From Pseudomonadota bacterium (GTDB lineage Bacteria; Pseudomonadota; Gammaproteobacteria; Steroidobacterales; Steroidobacteraceae): a stretch of DNA of 64,000 nucleotides. Within the stretch, counting starts at the first letter, position 1. Each line of letters begins with the position of its first letter. Positions 9,099 through 18,812 of the stretch are shown here, piece by piece. A program made the position numbers and the translations under genes. Below the pieces are notes generated by a model. It worked only from the letters and a program-made list of their open reading frames with translations. It was not told the DNA's origin and searched no databases. Location of the stretch: contig JBBCGI010000001.1 of assembly GCA_037200975.1 (NCBI GenBank), forward strand, positions 2,852,001 to 2,916,000. Direction: 5' to 3'.

Positions 9099-10544
9099 CT
9101 CGGCGAAGAGTTTCAGGTATTCGTCGGCCTGGGTCTCCCAGGAAAAATCGCAGACCATCGCGTTCTGGACCATGCGTTCCCACAACGCGGGTTGCAGGTA
9201 CCACTTCATTGCCGTGTCGAGCGCCCAGGCCATCGCCGTCGCATCGAAGTCGTTGAACACGATGCCCGTGCCGGTGCCCGTCGCCGGGTCGAAGTGCGTC
9301 ACCGAATCCGCCAGCCCGCCGGTGTGGCGCACGATCGGCACCGTGCCGTAGCGCAGGCTGTACATCTGGTTGAGCCCGCAGGGCTCGTATTGAGACGGCA
9401 TGAGGAATGCGTCGCTCGCACCTTCGATCCAGTGCGCCAGGCTTTCATCGTAGCCGCCGTAAAACCAGGCGCGGCCCTTGTACCGGGTAGCGAGGCCCGA
9501 GAAGAATTTCTCGTAGACGGCATCGCCGTTGCCGACCACCGCGACACGCACGTCGTTGTCCTGCAGCAGCTTCGGCAAGGTATCGGTCAGCAGGTCGAAA
9601 CCCTTCTGCGGCGTCAGGCGGCTGACGATGCCGAACAGCGGCACGCGGCCGCGCGTGGGAGTCATGCTCTGGCGCAGCAGGAAATTGCGCTTGAGCTCGG
9701 CCTTTTTCACAAGGGTTGCCGGATCGAAATGGATCGGCAGATAGTGATCGTGGCGCGGGTCCCACTCTTCGTAGTCGACGCCGTTGAGGATGCCGCGCAC
9801 CGCGCCGCCGCGCGAGGCGAGCGCCTGTTCCAGCCCCATGCCGTAACGCGGCGTGGTGATCTCGCGCGCGTAGGTCGGGCTTACCGTGGTGACCGCATCG
9901 GCATGCAGGATGCCGGTTTTCAAGGCGTTGATGCCGCCGGCCTTGAGGTCGTCCTGGTGCAGTAGATAGACATCGGCGCCGAGATCGAGATCGCCGACGT
10001 CGGTGGCGGAGAAGCCGCCCTGGTAGCCGATGTTGTGGATGGTCATCACGGATTTCGTACCGGCGAACACCGGATCGTTCCGGTAGTTCGAGCGCAGCCA
10101 CAACGGCGCGAAGGCGGCATGCCAGTCGTGCGAGTGGACGATGTGGGGTTTGAAATTCATGCGCCGGCAGCATTCGAGCGCGGCGCGGGTCAGCACCAGG
10201 AAGCGGCGATGTTCGTCAGGGTCGTTGGTGTAGAGCTTGGGGCGGGCGTACAAAGCGTCGGATTCGATCAGGTAGACGGGCGTGGCCGAGCCAGGCAGCA
10301 GGGCGCGCCAGATGTCCACGATGTATTCCCGGCTGCCGGTGCGAATGGCCAGGCCCTGCAGACCCTCGACGCGCCTGACGTCGAGATTGGCACGGGCGAT
10401 CTGCGCATAAAACGGCACGAACAGCCGTACATCGTGGCCATTGGCGGTCAACTTGCGTGACAGGGCGCTGGCGACATCGGCCAGCCCGCCGGCTTTGGCG
10501 AGGGGAACGACTTCCGACGCGATGGCGCAGATGGATAGTTTCAC
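9036..10544 (-). CDS. glgA: Glycogen synthase (ADP-glucose dependent)
   Basis: GT5 glycogen synthase, 502 residues, elongating alpha-1,4-glucan from ADP-glucose. The N-terminus has SEVVPLAKAGGLADV, whose KxGGL loop binds ADP-glucose; HSHDWHAA, GILHADAVTTVSPTYA and NGVDYEEWDP are standard GT5 motifs. The second Rossmann domain has SRLTPQKGFDLL and the catalytic-region signature PSQYEPCGLNQMYSLRYGTVPIVRHTGGL. The ATG at 10544 follows directly on the start of glgA-like proteins. Convergent with the glgC/lipoprotein unit and overlapping it by 63 bp, so the two transcripts are antisense at their ends. Confidence 0.96.
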   Translation of the reverse strand: MKLSICAIASEVVPLAKAGGLADVASALSRKLTANGHDVRLFVPFYAQIARANLDVRRVEGLQGLAIRTGSREYIVDIWRALLPGSATPVYLIESDALYARPKLYTNDPDEHRRFLVLTRAALECCRRMNFKPHIVHSHDWHAAFAPLWLRSNYRNDPVFAGTKSVMTIHNIGYQGGFSATDVGDLDLGADVYLLHQDDLKAGGINALKTGILHADAVTTVSPTYAREITTPRYGMGLEQALASRGGAVRGILNGVDYEEWDPRHDHYLPIHFDPATLVKKAELKRNFLLRQSMTPTRGRVPLFGIVSRLTPQKGFDLLTDTLPKLLQDNDVRVAVVGNGDAVYEKFFSGLATRYKGRAWFYGGYDESLAHWIEGASDAFLMPSQYEPCGLNQMYSLRYGTVPIVRHTGGLADSVTHFDPATGTGTGIVFNDFDATAMAWALDTAMKWYLQPALWERMVQNAMVCDFSWETQADEYLKLFAELLQLDAAALIERNPPQQAAR

Positions 10545-10600
10545 GGGCGGGCATTCTAGCCATGTAAGCCCGCTGGTAGCATGGCGCCAAGTCTCTTCCC

Positions 10601-11755
10601 ATGCATCGCGTACTCATAATCCTCACGGCGATCGTGCTCGTGGTGGGCTCTCTCGCCGTCGGTACCCTGACGGCAGACCTGCCGTTTTGGCGACGCGCCT
10701 TCGATCTGCCGCTGGCGTCGAGCGAGAACTACTTTCCGACCCTCGATGTCGGCCGGCCCGCCACGGGCGCGGTCACGGCCGTGGACCCGGCGCGCAATTC
10801 GGTGGAGCCCGCGGCCCTCGCGGCCGCGGCGGACTCCGCGCGCGCGGCCGGCGCCGCCGCCTTGTTAGTCGCGCGGCGCGGGGAGCTGCAGTACGAGGAA
10901 TATTTCCAGGGCGGTGACGGCTGGCGCGCGCTGCGGCCGGCCGACTTCCTCGCCCGGCCGCTGGCCGCGTTGGCGGTGGGCATGACGCTCGCCGATGGGC
11001 GCGTCAAATCGCTGGACGATCGGCTCGCGAAATACCTGCCCGAGTGGCAAGGCGATCCGCGCGGCCGCATCACGCTGCGCCAGCTGTTGAACGAAACCAG
11101 CGGTCTCGCGCAAGGCGCCGACGCCGCACGGGTGCTCGGATCGCATCCGTTTGCCGACTGGTCGCGGCTGCCGGATTTCGCGACCGCGCGCGGCGTGCGC
11201 TTGTTGTTAGGCAACGATTTCGAGAGCACCGCGCTCGCATTCGAGCTGCACCACGAACCCGGCGGATTCTTCAACCTGTCGGCGGTGAACACGCAACTCG
11301 CGGCCGTCATCGTCGAGCGCGCCGCGGGCCTGCCGTACGAACGATTCCTCGAACGGCGGCTGCTCGCGCCGGCCCACCTGTTCCACATCCAGTTGCAGAT
11401 GGACCGCCGCAGCGGCATGCCGGCCGCGCATTGCTGCCTGCGCGCGGTGGCGCGCGACGTGCTCGCCATCGGCGAGCTGTTGCGCAATGACGGCGCGGCC
11501 GCGCAAGGCGGGCGCGTGTTGCCCGTGGGTTGGGTGAAGGAAATGCTCAAGGGATCGCGCGCGAATCCGGAGTTTGGCCTGCAGCTGGAACGCATGAACG
11601 GCGCGCAACTGGAGATCTGGCATCTGGGCGGTGAACTCGGCGGAGCCGTGTGGATCGTGCCATCGCGGGATCTCACGGTGGTGGCTCTCGCGGATCGCGA
11701 CGTACGCCTGGGCGACGCATTGCTTGCGCCGCTGCTCGGGGCGCTGCGCAAGTAA
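10601..11755 (+). CDS. Beta-lactamase/serine-hydrolase-fold protein with catalytic residues missing
   Basis: Relative of the class C beta-lactamase / 6-aminohexanoate-dimer hydrolase family, 384 residues, with an N-terminal membrane anchor or signal (residues 4-25). The landmarks GMTLADGRVKSLDDRLAKYLPEW, TLRQLLNETSGL and VNTQLAAVIVERAAG align with that family. However, the position expected to be Ser-x-x-Lys reads A118-R-P-L121, and the Tyr of the YxN/YxS motif is Leu226 (FFNLSAVN). A C-terminal HLGGELGG replaces the usual HxG. The frame is intact, so this looks like a pseudoenzyme rather than a decayed gene. It is divergent from glgA; function unknown. Confidence 0.82.
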   Translation: MHRVLIILTAIVLVVGSLAVGTLTADLPFWRRAFDLPLASSENYFPTLDVGRPATGAVTAVDPARNSVEPAALAAAADSARAAGAAALLVARRGELQYEEYFQGGDGWRALRPADFLARPLAALAVGMTLADGRVKSLDDRLAKYLPEWQGDPRGRITLRQLLNETSGLAQGADAARVLGSHPFADWSRLPDFATARGVRLLLGNDFESTALAFELHHEPGGFFNLSAVNTQLAAVIVERAAGLPYERFLERRLLAPAHLFHIQLQMDRRSGMPAAHCCLRAVARDVLAIGELLRNDGAAAQGGRVLPVGWVKEMLKGSRANPEFGLQLERMNGAQLEIWHLGGELGGAVWIVPSRDLTVVALADRDVRLGDALLAPLLGALRK

Positions 11756-11795
11756 CGGGTCGCGCCCCGGCGCGCCGGTCCGCAGAATGTGGGCC

Positions 11796-12662
11796 ATGGA
11801 TATGAGAGCCACTTCCGTCACCGATGGTTTTGTCGACAGCCGCGAATTCGCGCGCATGACGCGCGCCATCGAATTCATCGAGCACGAATTCCAGCGCCAG
11901 CCCCGGCTCGCTGAAATCGCCAGACACGTCGGCCTCTCCGGATTTCATTTCAACCGGCTGTTCCGCCGCTGGACGGGACTCACACCGAAGCAATATCTCG
12001 GTGAGGTCACGAGCCGCGCGGCCCGTTCCGCCTTGCACAGTGAGCCCTCGGTTCTCGATGCCGCCCACGCCGTGGGCCTGTCCGGCGGCGGACGATTGCA
12101 CGATCTGACCGTGACGCTGGACGCCATGACGCCGGGCGAATTCCGCGCGCATGGCGAGGGCGTGCACATCCGGCATGGAGTTACCGACTCGCCCTTCGGC
12201 TCGGTGTTCGTAGCGGAAACTCCGCGAGGTTTGAGCCGCCTGGCGTTCGTGGACGGGCGCGGCGCGGCGGCCGAGCTGCGCGAGTTGCGCGATATGTTTC
12301 CCAAGGCGCGGTTCGAGCGCGATGACGCGCACGCGGCAGAGCTCTCGCAGATCATCTGGGGTAACAAATCTGCAACCTTGCCGCTCGCGGTCTGCGGTAC
12401 CAATTTTCAGGTGCAGGTGTGGCGCGCATTGCTCGAACTCGAACCGGGCGCTACGGTCTCATACAGCGCGTTGGCCCGGCAGCTCGGAGTTTCGAAGGGA
12501 GCACGCGCCGTGGGTAATGCGGTGGGCGCCAACCCGATCGCCTGGGTCATCCCCTGTCATCGAGTGCTGCGAACGGGTGGTGCGCCCGGCGGATATCGCT
12601 GGGGCGTCGCGCGTAAACAGATGATTCGCCGCTGGGAAGAACGGCGCGTCGGGGTGTCATAA
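11796..12662 (+). CDS. AraC-type HTH / O6-methylguanine-DNA methyltransferase fusion (Ada-like)
   Basis: 288-residue Ada-like protein. An AraC-type helix-turn-helix occupies about residues 12-115 (AEIARHVGLSGFHFNRLFRRWTG). The C-terminal methyltransferase domain (about 205-285) has the acceptor motif IPCHRV with Cys254 and a preceding helix GNAVGANPIAW. It transfers alkyl groups from O6-alkylguanine to itself. The N-terminal zinc/phosphotriester-repair domain of E. coli Ada is absent, so methyl-phosphotriester sensing is probably lost. The start could be ATG 11787, 11796 or 11802; none has a strong ribosome site, and sequence further upstream belongs to the previous gene. Cytoplasmic, nucleoid-acting. 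Confidence 0.88.
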   Translation: MDMRATSVTDGFVDSREFARMTRAIEFIEHEFQRQPRLAEIARHVGLSGFHFNRLFRRWTGLTPKQYLGEVTSRAARSALHSEPSVLDAAHAVGLSGGGRLHDLTVTLDAMTPGEFRAHGEGVHIRHGVTDSPFGSVFVAETPRGLSRLAFVDGRGAAAELRELRDMFPKARFERDDAHAAELSQIIWGNKSATLPLAVCGTNFQVQVWRALLELEPGATVSYSALARQLGVSKGARAVGNAVGANPIAWVIPCHRVLRTGGAPGGYRWGVARKQMIRRWEERRVGVS

Positions 12663-12742
12663 CTTTTTGATTCCGTTGATGTGCCGGCATGTTGGCGGTG
12701 CCATAATTGCCGCCCGCAAAAACAGGGCCCGCCGGTTACACG

Positions 12743-13888
12743 ATGTCAGAGCAGCGCAATTTCGTAACGCCTATCAGTATTGCCGTGGCGGTCCTGTGCG
12801 CTGGCTGGGCTATCTACGCGACCCAGCACAAGCCGGCGGCGGGTGCGGGTGCCACGCCGGGCGGCGCCGCGCGCGGCAGCGCGGCGGTGCGCGTGACGCT
12901 CGCGCCGGTGCGCAGCGAACGCGTTTCGCAGAGGCTCGAAGCGCTCGGCAACGCGCGCGCCAACGAATCGGTCGACATCAGCACCAAGATTTCGAACATC
13001 GTCACCGCGATCCGCTTCCGCGACGGCGAACGCGTGCAGCGCGGGCAGGTGCTGGTGCAGCTCGATGACGCGCAGGCGCGCGCCGACGTCGCCGCGGCGC
13101 AGGCCGTGCTCACCGAAAGTGAAAGCCAGTACAACCGCAGCCGCGAATTGATGAACACGCAGGCCCTGTCGAAATCGAATTTCGATCAGCTCGAAGGCAC
13201 GCTCAAGGCCAACCGCGCGCGGCTCGGCGCCGCCACCGCGCGCCTCGAAGACACCGTCATCCGCGCGCCGTTCTCCGGGCGCGTCGGCCTGCGGCGCGTC
13301 AGCGTCGGCACATTGATCAGTCCCGGCGACGTGATCACCACGCTCGACGACACCAGCGTGATCAAGCTCGATTTCTCGGTGCCGGAAAATTTCCTCGCCT
13401 CGTTGCGCGAGGGATTGTCGGTACGCGCAACCGCGCCTGCCTTTCCGGGCCGCAGTTTCGCAGGCAAGGTCGCGAGCATCGATTCACGTGTCGACGTGGC
13501 CACACGCGCCGTCACCGTGCGCGCGCTGCTGGCCAACGATGACGGCGCGCTCAAGTCCGGCATGTTCCTCAACGTGTCGCTGGCCAACGATGAACGCGCG
13601 GCGCTGCTCATTCCCGAGGAGGCACTGACTCCCGAAGCCGAGCGGCAGTACGTGTTCGTGGTGGCCGACGGCAAGGCCGAGCGGCGCGAGGTGCACATCG
13701 GCGGGCGCCAGCCCGGCACGGTCGAGATCATCACCGGGCTCGAGGCCGGCGAACGCGTGGTCGTCGAAGGCACGCAGAAGATCCGCGACGGTTCGCTGGT
13801 CACCGCCAACGAGCGCGCGCCCACCGAACCGGTGGCGGCGAACGAAGCACACGAGGCCAACGCGACGCCCGCGAGCATCCGGCAATGA
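12743..13888 (+). CDS. RND efflux periplasmic adaptor subunit
   Basis: HlyD/MFP-type adaptor, 381 residues, bridging an inner-membrane RND pump to an outer-membrane channel. The N-terminus has a single membrane anchor (ISIAVAVLCAGWAIYA) and no lipobox. A biotinyl-lipoyl half-motif (NESVDISTKISNIVTAIRFRDGERVQRGQVLVQLD), an alpha-hairpin (about 112-155), the second half-motif (VIRAPFSGRVGLRRVSVGTLISPGD) and beta-barrel and membrane-proximal domains follow in order. The start is ATG 12743; a CATAAT -10-like hexamer lies at 12702-12707. Its TGA overlaps the pump's ATG by 4 bp, so the two are translationally coupled. Confidence 0.93.
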   Translation: MSEQRNFVTPISIAVAVLCAGWAIYATQHKPAAGAGATPGGAARGSAAVRVTLAPVRSERVSQRLEALGNARANESVDISTKISNIVTAIRFRDGERVQRGQVLVQLDDAQARADVAAAQAVLTESESQYNRSRELMNTQALSKSNFDQLEGTLKANRARLGAATARLEDTVIRAPFSGRVGLRRVSVGTLISPGDVITTLDDTSVIKLDFSVPENFLASLREGLSVRATAPAFPGRSFAGKVASIDSRVDVATRAVTVRALLANDDGALKSGMFLNVSLANDERAALLIPEEALTPEAERQYVFVVADGKAERREVHIGGRQPGTVEIITGLEAGERVVVEGTQKIRDGSLVTANERAPTEPVAANEAHEANATPASIRQ

Positions 13889-16800
13889 TGCTCTCGGATG
13901 TATCGGTGCGGCGGCCCGTGTTCGCGACGGTGCTGTCGCTGCTGTTGTTCATCCTCGGTCTCGGCGCCATCACGCGCCTGTCGCTGCGCGAATTTCCCGA
14001 CATCGAGCGGCCCGTGGTGAACATCGAGACGCGTTACCGCGGCGCCTCCTCGGACGTGGTCGAGTCGCGCATCACGCAGATCATCGAAAACGAGATCTCC
14101 GGCATCGAGGGCGTGGAGCGGTTGAACTCGGCCAGCCGCGACGAGCGCTCGCAGATCAACGTCGAATTCACGCTCGAGCGCGATCTCGACAGCGCGGCCA
14201 ACGACGTGCGCGAGCGCCTGTCGCGCGTGGCCGCGCGCCTGCCGCTCGAAGCCGATCCGCCGCAGATCACGAAAGTGGATAGCTCGGCCGAACCCATCAT
14301 CTTCCTCAACGTCACGAGCACCGAGCGCAACGTGCTCGAGCTCACCGACTACATGTCGCGTTATCTCGTCGACCAGTTCTCGACGCTCGAAGGCGTGGCC
14401 TCGGTGCGCCTGAACGGCGCGCGCCGCTACGCGATGCGTGTGTGGCTGTCGCGCGAGAACCTCGCGGCGCGTCAGCTCACCGTGACGGACATAGAGAGTT
14501 CGCTGCTGCGCGAGAACGTGGAGATTCCCGCCGGCCGGCTCGAATCGAGAGAACGCGAATTCACGCTGCGTACCGACACCAACCTGCGCACCGAGGAGGA
14601 CTTCCGCAACCTGGTAGTCGGCCGGGGTCCGGACGGATATCTCGTGCGGCTCGGAGAGGTCGCCGAAGTGCGCCTCGCCTCCGACGACGATCGCAGCATC
14701 TCGCGTTCCAACGGCCTCATCGGCCTGTCGATGGCGATCATTCCGCAATCCAAGGCGAACGTGCTCGCGACGTCGAACGCGGTGAAAGAACGGCTGGTCC
14801 AGGTGCGCAACACGCTGCCGAAGGACATGACGATCGAGATCAACATCGACAACGGCGAGTTCATCGCCGCGTCGCTGCAGAACGTGGTCAAGGCGTTGTC
14901 GGAAACGCTGATCCTCGTGCTGATCGTGATTTTCCTGTTCCTTGGTACCGCGCGCGCGACGCTGATTCCCGCCGTCACGATCCCGGTATCCATCATCGCC
15001 GCGGCGATCGTGATGCTGGCGCTCGACTACTCCATCAATACGTTGACGCTGCTCGCGGCGGTGCTCGCCATCGGTCTGGTCGTCGACGACGCCATCGTCG
15101 TGCTCGAGAACATCGTGCGGCGCATCGAGGGCGGCGAGAATGCGTTGCTCGCTTCGATCAACGGATCGCGGGAAATCGGCTTCGCGGTCGTCGCGACCAC
15201 GCTCGTACTCATGGCCGTGTTCATCCCGGTGTCGTTCATGACGGGCGACACCGGCCGGTTGTTCGGCGAGTTCGGCGTGACCGTGGCCGCGGCCGTCGGA
15301 TTCTCGGCCTTCGTCGCGTTGAGCCTCACACCCATGATGGCGTCGAAGCTGTTCGCCAACGGCATGCCGAAATCGCGCGTGGCCGGCGGCGTGGACCGCG
15401 TGTTCCACAATCTCGATGACCGGTACGCGGCGGGATTGCGCCGCGTGCTGCTGGGACGCCGTCCGTTGTGGATCCTCGGTTCGTCACTCGCGCTGTTCGG
15501 CCTGCTGGTACTGCTGCTGGTGCGCGGCTGGCCGACCGAGGCGCTGCGGATTCCGACGGAACTCGCGCCGCAGGAAGACCGCGCCATGTTGCGCATCTTC
15601 GTCACCGCGCCGGAAGGGTCGAGCATCGGGTATCTCGACCGGCAACTGCGCCAGGTCGAGGAGATCGCGGCGGATGAAGTGACAAACGGCAACGCGCGCC
15701 GCGTCAACGTACGCACCGGCGGCTTCGGCCGCGGTGGCGATGTCACCACCGGCATGGTGATCCTGCCGCTCAATCTCTGGGACCAGCGCGACGAGAGTGC
15801 CAGCGCGATCTCCGATCGCCTGCGCCACGAGACGCAGGGCATCTCCGGCGCACGCATCAACGTGAACCCGGTGGGCAGTCCGCTCACGCGCAACAGCACG
15901 CGGCCGCTCGCGATCGCCATGGGTGGCGGCGACTACGCGGAGATCGTCGAATGGCGCGACAAGGTCATGCAGCGCGTCGCCGCGGAAAATCCGAAGATCC
16001 TCAATCTCGAGTCCGACTACCTCGAGCGGCAGCCGCGCGTGATCGTGCAGATCGACCGCAACAAGGCCGCCGATCTCGGCGTTTCGCTGCAGACCGTGGG
16101 GCGCACGCTCGAAACCATGCTGGGCGCGCGCATCGTCACCACGTTCGAACGTGCCGGCGAGGAATATGACGTGATGCTCCAGGCGCGCAACACCCAGCGC
16201 GCCTCGATCGGCGACCTCGACAATCTGTACGTGCGCTCCGACAAGAACGACGAACTGGTGCCGCTGTCGGCGCTGGTGCGGATCGAGGAACGCGCGGGGC
16301 CGACCGAGCTGCGGCGCACCGACCGCATGCGCGCGATCGAGGTCGCGGGCTCATTGGCGCCTGACTACACGCTGGGCGAAGCGGTGACCTACATGGAGAA
16401 GGTGATTCACGAGGAAGCGCCCGGCGCCCAGCTCATCTACAACGGCGAGACGTACCAGTACAAGAAATCTGGCGACGCGTTGTGGATCACGTTCGCGTTC
16501 GCGCTGCTGGTGGTCTACCTCGTGCTGGCGGCGCAGTTCGAGAGTTTCATCCACCCCATCGTCATCCTGGTGACGGTGCCGCTGGCGCTTTCCGGCGCGT
16601 TGCTCGGACTGTGGCTGTTCAATTCCACGCTGAACATCTTCAGCCAGATCGGCTGCATCATGCTGATCGGCATCGCCTGCAAGAACGGCATCCTGATCGT
16701 GGAGTTTGCGAACCAGCTGCGTGACCGCGGCGTCGAGTTCCTCGAAGCCATCATCCAGTCGTCGGCCACCCGCCTGCGCCCGGTGCTCATGACCAGCCTG

Positions 16801-17073
16801 TGCACGGCATTCGGCGCCGTTCCGCTGATGCTGGCCCATGGCGCGGGCGCCGAAAGCCGCCAGTCGATCGGTGCGGCGGTGTTCTTCGGCACCATCGTCT
16901 CGCTCGGCATGACGCTGTACGTGGTGCCCGCGCTGTACCTGCTGATCGCGCGCAATACGCGCTCGCCGGAATACATGACGCGGCTCATCGAGGGGCTGCT
17001 CGGCAAAGGTGCAATCGCGGGCGCGCGTGGCACGGCCACAACGGCCAGCCCTGCTCAGCAAGAAGCGCATTGA
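13885..17073 (+). CDS. RND efflux pump permease subunit
   Basis: 1062-residue inner-membrane proton-driven exporter of the HAE1/AcrB type. The N-terminus SVRRPVFATVLSLLLFILG is the first transmembrane helix; ALDYSINTLTLLAAVLAIGLVVDDAIVVLENI is helix TM4 with the proton-relay aspartates at D401 and D402. Two large periplasmic loops and a second TM bundle (ITFAFALLVVYLVLAAQFESFIHP, GIACKNGILIVEFANQLRD with the relay Lys) complete the duplicated fold. It pairs with the overlapping adaptor gene. No outer-membrane factor is encoded nearby, so a TolC-like protein from elsewhere is presumably used. Substrates cannot be predicted. Confidence 0.95.
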   Translation: MMLSDVSVRRPVFATVLSLLLFILGLGAITRLSLREFPDIERPVVNIETRYRGASSDVVESRITQIIENEISGIEGVERLNSASRDERSQINVEFTLERDLDSAANDVRERLSRVAARLPLEADPPQITKVDSSAEPIIFLNVTSTERNVLELTDYMSRYLVDQFSTLEGVASVRLNGARRYAMRVWLSRENLAARQLTVTDIESSLLRENVEIPAGRLESREREFTLRTDTNLRTEEDFRNLVVGRGPDGYLVRLGEVAEVRLASDDDRSISRSNGLIGLSMAIIPQSKANVLATSNAVKERLVQVRNTLPKDMTIEINIDNGEFIAASLQNVVKALSETLILVLIVIFLFLGTARATLIPAVTIPVSIIAAAIVMLALDYSINTLTLLAAVLAIGLVVDDAIVVLENIVRRIEGGENALLASINGSREIGFAVVATTLVLMAVFIPVSFMTGDTGRLFGEFGVTVAAAVGFSAFVALSLTPMMASKLFANGMPKSRVAGGVDRVFHNLDDRYAAGLRRVLLGRRPLWILGSSLALFGLLVLLLVRGWPTEALRIPTELAPQEDRAMLRIFVTAPEGSSIGYLDRQLRQVEEIAADEVTNGNARRVNVRTGGFGRGGDVTTGMVILPLNLWDQRDESASAISDRLRHETQGISGARINVNPVGSPLTRNSTRPLAIAMGGGDYAEIVEWRDKVMQRVAAENPKILNLESDYLERQPRVIVQIDRNKAADLGVSLQTVGRTLETMLGARIVTTFERAGEEYDVMLQARNTQRASIGDLDNLYVRSDKNDELVPLSALVRIEERAGPTELRRTDRMRAIEVAGSLAPDYTLGEAVTYMEKVIHEEAPGAQLIYNGETYQYKKSGDALWITFAFALLVVYLVLAAQFESFIHPIVILVTVPLALSGALLGLWLFNSTLNIFSQIGCIMLIGIACKNGILIVEFANQLRDRGVEFLEAIIQSSATRLRPVLMTSLCTAFGAVPLMLAHGAGAESRQSIGAAVFFGTIVSLGMTLYVVPALYLLIARNTRSPEYMTRLIEGLLGKGAIAGARGTATTASPAQQEAH

Positions 17074-17288
17074 GCGCAGCTGCGGCGTCACGAGCCCGTC
17101 ATGAAGGGCGAAAACGCCACAGGCGTATTGAACTTATGCCCCCGTTTCGCGCGCTTTTCCGGGGGGCGCTGTCAACCGCAACGTCATCAATTAAGTTTTT
17201 GATTTAGCTGCGGATTATGGCGAGCGGCGGAGGCCGTGAAGGGGGGCACTGGTAGACTGGCCGCCGTTCGTACTCCCCCGCGATTCCC

Positions 17289-18812
17289 ATGGCCCAGTCC
17301 CCGTACAAGCAGCTCGAGCAGGAATGGAAACGCCTGCACGCCTTCCGTGGCGCCATGGCCGTACTTCGCTGGGATGCCGCCGTGATGATGCCGCGAGGCA
17401 GCGCCGACGTACGCGGCGAACAGCTGGCGGCGCTCGAAACCGAATACCACGCGCTGGTCACATCGCCGCGTATCACCCGCCTGCTCGATCGCGCGCAGGC
17501 CAACACCGCGAACCTCGAGGATTGGCACATCGCCAACATGCGCGAGATGCGCAGGCAGCGCGACTTCGCCATCGCGACCCCGGTGGCGCTGGTCTCGCGC
17601 CTGGCCAAGGCCGCGTCCAAGGCGGAGGCGAAGTGGCTGCTGGCGCGCGAGACCGGCAAGTTCGAAGACTTCGCCCCGCACCTCGAAGAGGTCGTGCACC
17701 TGGTGCGCGACAAGGCGCAGCTGCTCGGCCAGGCACGCAATCTCGCGCCCTACGACGCGTTGATGGATGAATTCAGCCCCGGGGTGACTTCGGCCGAGAT
17801 CGACGCGATGTTCAAATCGCTGGCGCGCCGGCTGCCGGGCCTGATCCGCGACGTACTCGCCCGCCAGGAACTGCAGCCGACGCTGCCCATCGCCGGAAAA
17901 TTCAGCGCCGGCAAGCAGCGCGCACTGTGTGTCGAGATCATGAAGGCCATCGGCTTTCCGTTCGATCGCGGACGGCTCGACGAGAGCGAACATCCATTCA
18001 CCGAGGGCGTGCCCGGCGACGTGCGCGTGACCACGCGTTTCGATCCGGCGGACCCGTTCTCGGGAATGCTCGGCGCGCTGCATGAGACCGGCCACGCGAT
18101 GTACGACGTGGGATTGCCGGCCGAGTATTCGGATCAGCCGGTGGGCCGCGACCGCGGCATGGCGCTGGAAGAAAGCCAGTCGCTGCTCATGGAAATGATC
18201 GTGTGCCGCAGCCGGCCGTTCGTCACCTATCTCAAGCCGCTGCTGGAAAAACATTTCGGCGTCAGCGGACCCGAGTGGTCCGAGGAAAATCTGTACGCGC
18301 ACCTCACGCGCGTGAAACGCGGGCCGATCCGCGTCGACGCGGACGAGCTCACCTACACGCTGCACATCCAGCTGCGTTATGAGCTCGAAAACCAGCTGTT
18401 GTCCGGCGAACTGGCGGTACGCAACCTGCGCGACGCGTGGAATTCGAGCATGGAGCAGCGGCTCGGCATCAAGCCGGCGAGCGATCTCGAAGGTGTGCTG
18501 CAGGACGTGCACTGGGCGGTGGGATCGTTCGGTTATTTCCCCTCGTATGCGCTCGGCGCCGTGATGGCGGCGCAGTTCTTCGAGGCATTGCGCGAAGCTG
18601 TCCCAGAAGTCGATGCAGAGATCGCCCGCGGCAATTTCTCGGGTCTCATGGGCTGGCTCAAGCAGAACGTCCATTCGCAGGGCGCCCGCGTCAGCGCGCC
18701 GGAACTGTTCAAGTTCTCGACCGGCAAACCTTTGTCGGCCACACCCGTGCTGCGATATCTCGAGTCGAAATATCTCGGCAATGAGTCGGTAGTCGGCAGC
18801 GCCGCGGCATGA
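17289..18812 (+). CDS. M32 family metallocarboxypeptidase (Taq/thermostable type)
   Basis: 507-residue zinc carboxypeptidase, matching the family length of about 500. The zinc motif HETGH lies at 265-269, with the third ligand in EESQSLLMEMI shortly after; the family motifs DEFSPG, RxTTRF (VRVTTRFDP) and the IRVDADE/ELTYTLHI segment are present. No signal peptide, so cytoplasmic removal of C-terminal residues from peptides is likely. Its stop overlaps the next gene by 4 bp, starting what appears to be an operon running to 24520. The ATG at 17289 lacks a strong Shine-Dalgarno; it matches the family N-terminus. Confidence 0.95.
   Translation: MAQSPYKQLEQEWKRLHAFRGAMAVLRWDAAVMMPRGSADVRGEQLAALETEYHALVTSPRITRLLDRAQANTANLEDWHIANMREMRRQRDFAIATPVALVSRLAKAASKAEAKWLLARETGKFEDFAPHLEEVVHLVRDKAQLLGQARNLAPYDALMDEFSPGVTSAEIDAMFKSLARRLPGLIRDVLARQELQPTLPIAGKFSAGKQRALCVEIMKAIGFPFDRGRLDESEHPFTEGVPGDVRVTTRFDPADPFSGMLGALHETGHAMYDVGLPAEYSDQPVGRDRGMALEESQSLLMEMIVCRSRPFVTYLKPLLEKHFGVSGPEWSEENLYAHLTRVKRGPIRVDADELTYTLHIQLRYELENQLLSGELAVRNLRDAWNSSMEQRLGIKPASDLEGVLQDVHWAVGSFGYFPSYALGAVMAAQFFEALREAVPEVDAEIARGNFSGLMGWLKQNVHSQGARVSAPELFKFSTGKPLSATPVLRYLESKYLGNESVVGSAAA

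Noticed and set aside
13186-15408. A 740-codon minus-strand open frame opposite the RND genes
   Set aside because: Its composition (Arg/His-rich) and lack of motifs mark it as a GC-rich shadow of the adaptor and pump genes.
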